6,929 bases of DNA from Candidatus Omnitrophota bacterium (GTDB taxonomy: Bacteria > Omnitrophota > Omnitrophia > Omnitrophales > JACROU01), in assembly GCA_029261035.1 (NCBI GenBank), contig JAJDCD010000015.1:1-6929 (forward strand). The letters are read 5' to 3'. Shown here piece by piece: positions 1-6,929 of this stretch (position 1 is its first letter; each line of letters begins with the position of its first letter). Below the pieces are notes generated by a model. That model was not told where the DNA came from. It made no database searches and saw nothing but the letters and a program-made list of their open reading frames with translations. The position numbers were made by a program, and so were the translations under genes.

Positions 1-3000
1 AATACAGCTGTTACTTTTACTCTCACAGGAGACTTGTCTCACACAAACGGAAGTCTTAGCAACAGTGGAACCATCACATTAGATGTCACTTCAACATCTC
101 ATGACTTTTCTCAATCAACTGTTGCCGCATTCCAAATAAAAGTTTTTCTAGATAACGCTCTTAAAATTATTAACCTAACTTCCGATTTTCATATTGATGC
201 TGCTGGAGGTGATCTTAATATTTCTGCAGGAACTTTTAATGTCGGAACCAATGGTTTTATCATGAATGATAACTTTACTCTTTCTGGCATTGGAATATTT
301 AATGCTACAAACGCTACAGCTCTTGATTTCAACACAAGTCCTTTTGTAATGACTGGAGGTACTTTTGATGCACCCAATCAAGCATCAGGTACCACTATGT
401 TTATTTCGACAAACTCCTTCTCCATTACAGGAGGTGCCTTTAATGCTAATTCAGGGACTGCTAATTTTGATGGCTCCACAGCTACTATAACAACTCAAGT
501 AGGTGCAACTCCTGTTAGTTTTCATCATGTCATTTATTCCCAAAGTTCTGGAACTAAAACACATACCACCAGCATGAATATTACTGGAGACCTCACACTC
601 ACAGGCAATGCTGTTAATGCCAATACGGCTGTTACTTTTACTCTCACAGGAAATTTAGATCATGATTCTGGCCTTTTTTCTCAAAATGGTAATATTACTC
701 TAGACATCACTTCTGGAACACACACTTTCACCCAATCAACAACCGCTAACTTTGAAGCACAAGTTCAGGTTCATACAGCAGGTGCTATTGTAAATTTAAT
801 TTCTGATTTTAGGTTTGCTGGAAACGATGGACAGCTCAGCATTTCTACGGGCACCTTTAATGTAGGAGCTAATGATTTTGAAGCAGATGACAACTTTTTA
901 CTATCTGGAACAGGACTTTTCGATGCAACAACAGCCACAAGCTTAAGATTCGACGGAACAGTCAATATCTCTGGAGGTACTTTTAATGCTCCTAGCGCTA
1001 CCATACCCGACTTCAACAACTCCTTCACTGCAACTGCTGGAACAATCAATCTTAGCTCCGTTTCCACCACCTTTTCAAATGCCGTTACCATGGCCGCAGC
1101 CATTACATTAAATCATAATAACGGAATAATCTCTTTCGATGGTAGCAGCACACATACGATCGATATTGATGGCATCAATTTATTTAACGTTAATTTTAAT
1201 GCTACCAGCGGAACAAGGTCTATAGTAAAAAGTTTCAATGTTTTAGGAGACCTATCCATTATTAATGGTCAGACGGTAAATGCAGGTGTAGCTTCTACTA
1301 TTACATTAACAGGTAATTTTTCAAAAACTGCAGGTTCTTTTGGTAATGGTAATTTGACATTACGCTTTGTTGGAGATACAAGCCATAATTTCTCCAACAC
1401 CGTTAATGATATTGATGCCCAAATTTTACTCGATGATGCTAATGAAACACTCACCTTCACCTCTAATGTTATTTTCAGTAGCTCCGCATCGATCACCATC
1501 TCTGGAAGCAATACTGTTTTTGCTGTTGGAAATAACACTATAGATGTAAATACCTCATTTACAATTTCTGACGGACTCGTCACCGTAGGCACTGGAAGCT
1601 TAGACCTTTCAGAAACCTATACTCAAACGGGTGGAATTGTTAATGAAATCAACTTCAATGGAACTAGTAATAAAGTTATTAGACAAGATGCCGGATCAAT
1701 TGTTAACGCTACCTTTTCTGCTACGAGTGGCGACAGAAAAATTGCCACTATCGGAAATAAATTTATCATCACTGGAAATCTCACAAAACTAGACAATGGA
1801 GACATTAGATCAGACGGAGTCGCCGTTACAATGGAAATCGGGGGTAATTACTTTCAATCTGGAACCGGTGTCGTTGGAGATGTCTTCCTTACAATGGAAT
1901 TCACAGTAGCAGCACATACGATTGATCAAGATGCTGGAAGTTTTTCCGGACAATTACTAATAGATCAAGCTGGAGAATCTATTAGCCTTATCGATAACTT
2001 CTTTATCACCTCTATAGGTTCTTTAACAATTCAAAACGGAAGCTTCTCTACCAGTAGCAACACGCTTGAAATAGATGGAGCAACAAATATTTCTGGCGGA
2101 ACTTACAATGGAAACAATGGAGACAGCGATTTCGATGGTAGTGTTAATATAACCGGAGGGACCTTCATCGCCAGCTCTGCAACAACTCGTTTTTCTAATA
2201 CTCTTACCATTGCTGCTGCATCTACTTTTACACACAATAGCGGAACTGTTCTTTTTGATGGCAGCACCACCAACGACGTTGACATTGATGGGAAAAACTT
2301 ATTTCACCTTACTTTTAGCGCTTCAAGTGGCACAAAATCTATTTTGAAAAGTTTTAATATCTTAGGGGACTTATCTGTCATCAATGGGCAAACTGTAAAT
2401 GCAGGAGTCGCATCTACCCTTTCATTAGCTGGTAATTTCTCAAAGACATCAGGCTCTTTTGGTAATGCCAATCTCACGTTACGTTTTATTGGAGACACGA
2501 ATCATAATTTTTCTGAAACTGCTAATGATTTTGATGCTCATTTTTTATTGGATGATGCTAACGAAACAGTAACCTTTACATCCAATGTCAGATTCAACTC
2601 CACATCTTCTGTCACGATTTCAGGAAGCAACACTGTTTTTGCTGTTGGAGATAATACAGTAGATGTTGATGTTCCTTTCACCATATCTAATGGACTTGTT
2701 ACCGTAGGAACTGGAAGCTTAGATCTCTCTTCAACATTTAACCAAACAGGAGGTACTGTAAATGATATTAATTTTAATGGTACCGGTACTATAACACTCA
2801 CTCAAGAAGCTGGGTCTATTGGCAATGCTATATTTTCTCACACCAGTGGAAATCGTATTATTGCTGTAAATGGAAATAGCTTTACTCTTACTGGCAACTT
2901 TTCAAGAACAAGCAATGGTCCTATCGGATCTGGTGGACTCGCAGTAACAATGCAAATTGGTGGTAATTACTTTCAAGCAGGTTCTGGAAACGTCGGAGAT

Positions 3001-6000
3001 GCCACCCTTACCTTTAATTTTACAGCTGCCGCTCACACCATTGATCAAGACTCTGGAAACTTTGCAGGACAACTCGTAATTGATGAAGTTGGTGAATCTA
3101 TTAGCCTTATTGATAACTTCTCTATCACCTCTGTAGGTTCTTTAACTATTCAAAATGGAAGCTTCTCCACTAATAGCAACACTCTTGAAATTGATGGAGC
3201 AACAAATATTTCTGGTGGTACTTATAACGGAAATAATGGAGACAGTAATTTTGATGGTAGTGTTAATATAACCGGAGGGACTTTCAGCGCCAGCTCTGTA
3301 ACAACTCATTTCTCTAACAATCTTACCATTGCTGCTGCATCTACTTTTACACACAATAGCGGCACTGTTCTTTTTGATGGTAGCAGTACCACTAATGTTG
3401 ATATTGATGGGAAAAACTTATTCAACCTTACTTTTAGTGCTTCAAGTGGTGTAAAGTCTATTTTGAAAAGTTTTAATATCTTAGGGGATTTATCTGTCAT
3501 CAATGGGCAAACTGTAAATGCAGGAGTCGCATCTACCCTTTCATTAACGGGTAATTTCTCAAAAACTGCTGGAGCTTTTGGTAATGCTAATTTGACATTA
3601 CGTTTCGTTGGGGACACCAATCATAATTTCTCAGTCACTTCTGGAGATATTGACGCTCATTTTTTATTAAATGATGCTAACGAAACGGTTACTTTCACGT
3701 CTAATGTCCAATTCAGTTCTACATCTTCAGTCACAATTTCAGGAAGTAACACTGTTTTTGCTGTCGGAGATAATACTATAGACATCAATGTTCCCTTCTC
3801 TATTTCAGATGGTACGGTCACTGTAGGAACAGGAAGTTTAGACGTTTCTCAAACATATACTCAAACGGGCGGTGTCGTCAATGCTATCAATTTTAATGGT
3901 AGTACCACAATTACAATCACACAAGAAGCTGGGTCTATTGGCGATGCTACTTTCGCTTCTACAAGTGGGACTCAAACACTCGCTGTCAATGGAAATGACT
4001 TTATTATTACAGGTAATTTTACCAAAACTGCTAATGGTACATTAATCTCTGCAGGAGTCGCATTAAACCTTAATGTGGGAGGTGACTTTTCTATTTCTGC
4101 TGGAACACTAGGACAAACCTCCCCTACTTTAACAATCACAGTAAAAATGACAGGTGCTGGGACACAAACATTCTCCCACACAGGAGGTAATTTTAGAACT
4201 CACTTTGAAGTAGCTAAAACAGGTGGCGAAGTAACACTTCTAACAGCTCTCGTCCTTCAAGAAAGTAGAAACTTAACCATTACTTCGGGTGTACTTAGTT
4301 TAGCTGGTCAAAACCTAACACTGGGAACTTTTTCTACTTTTTCAAATGACGGCACTCTAAAACTTCAAGGAACAGAAACTCTTTCTCCTGTTCCTGCATC
4401 ATTCCCTCAAGACATAAACTCAGGAACTTGGGAGTTTACTGGAAATGGTGATTCTAACCCCGATACGTTTACAATTTTTGACTTTGGAACCACGGACTAT
4501 TTTAATGTAACTTGGAACCCAACAGATGCCAACGACACATTACAACCTACAAACTCCCTAATTATTGCTGGTAGTTTTGTACAAAGCGGTGGAACTTTTA
4601 ATCAAAATTCTCAAGACTTTTCTGTTAATGGTCCGAACACCTTTCAACTGGACTCCGGTGTCTTTAACCAATCTAATATCATTACTGTTAATGGGAATAT
4701 GGTTATTAATGGTGGAACCTTTAATGGCTCTAGTCATAACATTGATATTAATGCAAACACACCAGCTCGTGGAGACTTTGATCAAAATGGCGGTGTCTTC
4801 AATTCCACATCAGGCCTTATGACCTTAGAAGGCTATTTTGACCGTTCGGGTGGTGGAACGTTTAATCACAACAACGGAACTGTTGAACTAAATGGAACAC
4901 TCCAGTTTGTATTAGGCTCTACCACTTTCAACAATTTTACAAAATCTGTTGTCGCAACAGATGACCTCACCTTTGGTTCTGGCACCACTCAAACTATTCT
5001 GGCAACAACAACACTCACAGGTGTATCCGGAGATCTTCTTCGACTTCGAAGCAACAATCCTGGAACTCAATGGGCCTTTGACCCTCAGGGAACACGTGTC
5101 ATTAATTTTGTTGACGCTCAAGACTCTAACAACATCAATGTAACCATCATTACTCCAGGAGATTCTACAAGTTCAGGAAATAACACAAACTGGCAGTTCC
5201 CTGTAAGTATTACTGGAAACGCTTTCAATTCTTCTTTAGGCGCTTTAGGTGCTGGCATTGAAGTCGCAGTCTCCATCAATGGCGGCAATATAGTTACAAC
5301 AGATGATACAGATGCAACTGGCGCTTATGAACTTACGGGTCTTACCTTATCTAGTGGAGATGTTGTTACATTGTTTTTTAACAACGAATCCCCTAATGGA
5401 GTTACCGTATTTATAGCGCCATCCACAGGAGTCGCAGGAGTTGCCATTGTTCAAAATCGTCTGACATTACGCCACGAAGGAGGCGGAGCTATCACAAATG
5501 CAAACCTTGCAACGGCATTTACGACTGTTGATCCAGGGACAGCGGATATCACCAGCACATTCAGTATGGCGGCTAATGTACTGAATATGGTAGGTGGAAC
5601 AACTCTGTCCATTCCATCGGGGCACACATACACTCCGGGAGACACTGTTAATGCACAACACATGATTATGGATGGAACTTTGAATGTCAATGCGAACACC
5701 GTAGATGTCAACCAAACATATACTCAAGGAAGCGGCGCTGTTAATGTGACATCCGGAACGTTATTGGTTGCTACTACATTTGTTCAAAGCGGTGGTACCA
5801 TAGACTCAATTACCTTTGATGGTGGAACTGCGAACCTAACACAAAATGCTGGAACAATAACCGACATTAACTTTACCGCTACCGGTGGAACAAAAAATAT
5901 TCTTAGCAACTTTACTATTCTTGGAAATGTTACTGTAGCCAACACTAACAACACCATCGCTGGAACCGGCGGAGTCCGCACAATGACTGTTTCTGGGAAT

Positions 6001-6929
6001 TTTAGCAAATCTCAAAATGGTACTTTTGGAAATTCAAATCTACGAATTGCCTTTACAGGAGATACCACACACTCTCTAACTCAGACAGGAGGCATCATTG
6101 CAGCCCAGTTCCGCATTGACGAGCCTGGGGAAACCGTTACTCTTGCATCAAATTTCACAATTAACAGTACGGGATCTTTTACTCTTGGGGGAACTGCAGA
6201 TGCAACTTCAAGTCTAAATATTTCCACCTTCGCTTTTCAACTCGACGGGGTTTACACTCATTCTTCAGGAGTTTTTAATGGCAATACGGGCAATGCTGAT
6301 TTTAATAGTACATACATTTTCTCCGGAGGGACTACAACAGCCCCTTCTGGAAATATGAACTTTTCTAGTACTACTACATTTTCAAATATCGGGGCAGGAG
6401 CCACTTTCAATCATAACTCAGGTACAGTTATTTTTGACGGGGCGGGAGCTAGCATAAACCCAGATGGAGCTATTTTTAATGATGTTAACTTCAGCAGCAC
6501 AAGCAGCACCAAAACATTCACTGGTAATATGACCATCTTAGGAAATCTGCTTGCCAATTTAACGAACTCTAATGTTACTGCTAGCTCTTCAGCTATAACA
6601 GTTAATCTGGAAGGTAACTTCTCTCTAACTTCTTCCTCTGGCATTCTTCAAGTTTTTACACTTAATTTTACTGGAACCAACGCTCAATCTTTTACTCATT
6701 CTGCGGGCACTCTCTCCCCTAACATTCGGATCAACAAAGCTTCTAACACTCTAACTCTTTTGACTAACGCATTTTTATCCGCAGGTAGCCTTACCTTTGA
6801 CTCAGGAACTCTCGCTCTTGGTGCTCAAGTATTTGATACTAATGTTATTTACACTCACAATGATGGTACAGTAACTCACACCTCAGGCCGCATCTTAGCC
6901 TCTTCCGCTTTCACTCAAGCTGCTGGAAG
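1..6929 (+). CDS. Partial giant repetitive surface/secreted protein (adhesin-like, predicted beta-solenoid), both ends outside window
   Basis: Frame +1 is open for 2309 codons with no stop. There is no credible start, since the frame is already open and in mid-repeat at base 1. The product is rich in Gly, Thr, Ser, Asn, Asp and Phe, has no Cys, and has four Trp (codons at 4429, 4513, 5071 and 5191). Short rungs with a Gly-Gly-Thr-Phe-Asn core recur every 19-26 residues, as expected for a beta-helix or solenoid stalk. Residues 1-1460 are long tandem repeats, about 1461-1940 are mixed modules including one Ig-like domain (about residues 1734-1820), and about 1941-2309 are repeats again. Known of such proteins: cell-surface or secreted stalks used in adhesion or as surface layers. 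Inferred: export to the cell surface. The signal peptide and any anchor or autotransporter domain would lie outside the window, so the secretion route cannot be told. No catalytic motif is seen. That the frame is coding is near certain; the function is only a class assignment. Confidence 0.93.
28..648 (+). repeat. Repeat unit 0: short (207-residue) unit at the left edge of the array
   Basis: This unit begins at a 'TGDLSHT' strand and ends before the matching 'TGNLDHD' at 649, a period of 621 bases. It contains strands such as 'LNISAGTFNVG' and 'MTGGTFDAP', which match 'LSISTGTFNVG' and 'ISGGTFNAP' of the next unit. A half-module signature, 'YSQSSGTKTHTTSMNITGDL', starts near 529. The unit is about half the length of the following ones because only one half-module separates its start from the next unit. 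The preceding half-module, if the array continues, lies upstream of base 1. Confidence 0.8.
649..1842 (+). repeat. Repeat unit 1: long (398-residue) unit, diverged copy with extra coil
   Basis: This unit aligns along its whole length with the two units that follow. Shared landmarks are 'SFDGSSTHTIDIDG' (1132-1173), 'KSFNVLGDLSI' (about 1228-1260), 'INGQTVNAGVAS', 'TGNFSKTAGSFGN', and 'SGSNTVFAVG' (1501-1530). From about 1066 to 1842 it is in exact 1119-base register with unit 2. Upstream of that it is 25 residues longer in total, including a 63-base (21-residue) block at about 1003-1065 that units 2 and 3 lack. In a 60-base sample (1189-1248 against 2308-2367) I count 17 mismatches, so this copy is clearly older than the unit 2/3 split. 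Confidence 0.85.
1843..2961 (+). repeat. Repeat unit 2: 1119-base (373-residue) tandem copy
   Basis: This unit runs from 'GNYFQSGTG' at 1843 to just before 'GNYFQAGSG' at 2962. Order of strands: 'HTIDQDAGSF', 'ESISLIDNF', 'GSLTIQNGSFS', 'NISGGTYNG', 'NITGGTF', 'FTHNSGTVLFDG', 'KSILKSFNILGDL', 'GNFSKTSGSFGN', 'RFIGDTNHNF', 'SGSNTVFAVGD', 'VGTGSLDLS', 'QEAGSIG'. It holds two half-modules, with signatures at about 2308 and about 2827. It is highly similar to unit 3 at the DNA level: 2101-2220 and 3220-3339 differ at 13 of 120 positions by my count, and 2371-2427 is identical to 3490-3546. Confidence 0.92.
2962..4080 (+). repeat. Repeat unit 3: 1119-base (373-residue) tandem copy
   Basis: This unit is collinear with unit 2 at every landmark checked: 'FDGSVN' (2131 to 3250), the 'LFDG' Phe (2254 to 3373), 'GNFSK' (2431 to 3550), and unit end to unit end (2962 to 4081). 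The offset is 1119 bases each time and no net indel was detected. Many differences are C/T changes at third codon positions, so the protein sequence is better conserved than the DNA. Its second half diverges more (for example 'ATFASTSGTQTLAVNGNDF') as it runs into the degenerate unit beyond 4081. Confidence 0.92.
4081..4380 (+). repeat. Degenerate partial repeat unit 4
   Basis: The segment starts in register with units 2 and 3: 'GGDFSISAGTLG' replaces 'GGNYFQAGSG' exactly 1119 bases later. It keeps the general strand order, with 'TQTFSHTGGNF' in place of 'HTIDQDSGNF' and 'NLTITSGVLSLAG' in place of 'SLTIQNGSFS'. Sequence similarity then fades. After 'DGTLKLQGTET' the repeat gives way to unrelated modules near 4381. 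I infer an old copy, or one trimmed where the next cassette joins. Confidence 0.65.
4381..4560 (+). other. Protein module: Trp-containing 'GNGDSNPDT' segment
   Basis: This segment is non-repetitive within the window. It carries 'SGTWEFTGNGDSNPDTFTI', 'DFGTTDYFNVTW' and 'LQPTNSL', and two of the four tryptophans. From memory, related strings (Thr-Trp/Val-Glu-Tyr, Gly-Asp-Gly-Asp, Asp-Tyr-Tyr-Asn-Leu) recur between rungs in other large repetitive bacterial surface proteins. It probably forms a few strands linking two solenoid stretches. No function can be assigned beyond structure. Confidence 0.5.
4561..4920 (+). repeat. Short-rung ladder: five 'GGTFN'-type coils
   Basis: Cores appear at 4588 (GGTFNQ), 4654 (SGVFNQ), 4711 (GGTFNG), 4789 (GGVFNS) and 4852 (GGTFNH). 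The spacings are 66, 57, 78 and 63 bases, that is 22, 19, 26 and 21 residues. This spacing fits one turn of a beta-helix per repeat. The last rung runs into 'HNNGTVELNG', a relative of the 'HNSGTVLFDG' strand of the long units, which ties this ladder to the same repeat superfamily. Confidence 0.75.
4921..5199 (+). other. Protein module ending in 'SGNNTNW'
   Basis: Visible pieces are 'FNNFTKSVVATDDLTFGSG', 'LTGVSGDLLRLRSN', 'TQW' (5065-5073), 'DPQGTR' (5080-5097), 'VDAQDSNNINVT', and 'SGNNTNW' (5173-5193). From memory this ordered set is typical of a module repeated in giant surface proteins of uncultivated bacteria, where it precedes an Ig-like domain as it does here. Its role is presumably structural. 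It contains the last two tryptophans of the window and a relatively high share of the positively charged residues (Leu-Arg-Leu-Arg-Ser). Confidence 0.55.
5200..5520 (+). other. Ig-like beta-sandwich domain (CNA-B / carboxypeptidase-regulatory-like) with 'RHEGGGAITNANL' tail
   Basis: The domain opens with 'VSITGNAFNSSLGALGAG', then 'IEVAVSINGG', then the hallmark 'TDATGAYELTGLTLSSGD' (5308-5361). The pattern Thr-Asp-x-x-Gly-x-Tyr-x-x-x-x-Leu is characteristic of CNA-B and carboxypeptidase-regulatory-like folds. It is followed by 'VTLFFNN', 'GVTVFIAPSTG' and 'RLTLRHEGGGAITNANL' (5458-5508). This is the only such domain in the window. In surface proteins these sandwiches act as rigid spacers or stalk segments. 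I cannot identify an isopeptide-bond triad with confidence. The fold assignment rests on the motif only. Confidence 0.6.
5521..5820 (+). other. Linker region between Ig-like domain and second repeat block
   Basis: This region contains 'NVLNMVGGTTLSIPSGHTYTPGD' followed by rung-like 'GTLNVNANTVDVNQTYTQG', 'GAVNVTSGTLLV' and 'FVQSGGTIDSITFDG'. The 'Gly-His-Thr-Tyr-Thr-Pro-Gly-Asp' stretch reads as a turn connecting the sandwich to a new solenoid. The 'TYTQ' and 'FVQSGG' strings echo those near 1618 ('TYTQTGG'), 3856 ('TYTQTGG') and 4579 ('FVQSGG'), so this is where the repeat grammar resumes. Confidence 0.5.
5821..6480 (+). repeat. Second repeat block: diverged half-module
   Basis: The signature 'INFTATGGTKNILSNFTILG' begins at 5866. 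The segment then follows the strand order of the half-modules in units 1-3: 'VSGNFSKSQNGTFGNSNLRI' corresponds to 'LAGNFSKTSGSFGNANLTL', 'FTGDTTHSLTQ' to 'FIGDTNHNFSE', and 'DEPGETVTLASNFTINSTG' to 'DDANETVTFTSNVRFNSTS'. It ends with 'FNHNSGTVIFDG' (6409-6444), the analogue of 'FTHNSGTVLFDG'. Similarity is obvious in protein but weak in DNA, so this copy is older than the 1119-base units. Confidence 0.75.
6481..6929 (+). repeat. Second repeat block: further half-module, cut by window end
   Basis: The signature 'VNFSSTSSTKTFTGNMTILG' starts at 6484, 618 bases (206 residues) after the previous one. 'VNLEGNFSLTSSSG', 'NFTGTNAQSFTHSAGTL', 'NKASNTLTLLTNAFLSAGSL' and 'YTHNDGTVTHTSG' follow in the expected order. 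The frame is still open at base 6927, so the repeat block and the gene continue beyond the window. Confidence 0.72.

Noticed and set aside
175-1103. Minus-strand open frames of 60-110 codons (for example 771-1103)
   Set aside because: They overlap the 2309-codon sense frame, have no recognisable domain, contain repeats only because the sense gene does, and are explained by RNY-rich sense codons.
649-4080. Direct repeats as a possible CRISPR array or insertion-sequence copies
   Set aside because: The repeats are over 1 kb long, contiguous, in frame and without spacers, terminal inverted repeats or transposase motifs.
4081-4380. Possible gene boundary or terminator where repeat similarity fades
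   Set aside because: The reading frame continues without a stop and no hairpin followed by a T-run was found. The change is a change of protein module only.
4565-5143. Plus-strand frame-2 open frames (4565-4822 and 4949-5143)
   Set aside because: They are out of frame with, and nested within, the long coding frame. They show no domain, and the in-frame translation there has clear 'GGTFN' rungs and the 'SGNNTNW' module.
674-5376. Phase-variable homopolymer or short-tandem tract
   Set aside because: The longest runs noticed are six T residues (for example 674-679 and within 5370-5376). No longer slippage-prone tract was seen.
5451-6644. Minus-strand open frames at 5451-5727, 5784-6008 and 6411-6644
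   Set aside because: Same reasoning: antisense shadows with no conserved motif. The two frames near 5451-5727 overlap each other in different registers, which is not plausible for genes.
1-6929. GGAGG/GGAGGT strings ahead of ATG codons that could be taken for ribosome binding sites and internal starts
   Set aside because: They are Gly-Gly codons of the 'TGGTF' rungs and occur everywhere in the reading frame. No frame break accompanies them.

Overview
The window lies entirely inside one very large protein-coding gene. Frame +1 reads from base 1 to base 6927 (2309 codons, plus two leftover bases) with no stop codon. Neither the start nor the end of the gene is present. The encoded fragment is low-complexity and extracellular in character: it is dominated by Gly, Thr, Ser, Asn, Phe and Asp, has no cysteine at all, and has only four tryptophans. 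It is built from nested repeats in the style of a beta-solenoid (beta-helix). The gene is best described as a giant secreted or surface-anchored repetitive protein of adhesin type. No enzyme motif is visible.

Layout. (1) Bases 1-4380 form the main repeat array. It holds a short 207-residue unit (28-648), a 398-residue unit (649-1842), two 373-residue units (1843-2961 and 2962-4080), and a diverged partial unit (4081-4380). Each long unit is itself a pair of related half-modules carrying a recurring signature of the form 'F-x-x-T-S-G-T-K ... I-x-G-D/N-L/F'. In the regular part these signatures alternate at exactly 519 and 600 bases. (2) Bases 4381-5820 are a non-repetitive insert of different modules. 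In order these are a Trp-containing 'GNGDSNPDT' module, a ladder of 'GGTFN' rungs, a segment with 'TQW', 'DPQGTR' and 'SGNNTNW', a single Ig-like (CNA-B / carboxypeptidase-regulatory-like) domain, and a linker. (3) Bases 5821-6929 return to half-modules of the first kind, more diverged, and run off the window.

Organism. The DNA is moderately AT-rich (about 40% G+C on spot checks of individual lines) and uses bacterial-style codons. From memory, similar strings of modules ('SGNNTNW', 'RHEGGGAITNANL', 'FNHNNGTV.F.G') occur in giant repetitive surface proteins of uncultivated bacteria such as Omnitrophota and candidate-phyla-radiation lineages. That placement is an inference with low confidence, because the window contains no phylogenetic marker gene.

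There are no RNA genes, promoters, terminators, mobile elements or CRISPR arrays that I can support. The many small open frames on the minus strand are shadows of the repetitive, RNY-rich coding frame. The noteworthy content is the architecture itself: a giant, cysteine-free, hierarchically duplicated protein with a recent duplication, gain or loss of a single coil, and a module cassette placed between repeat blocks.
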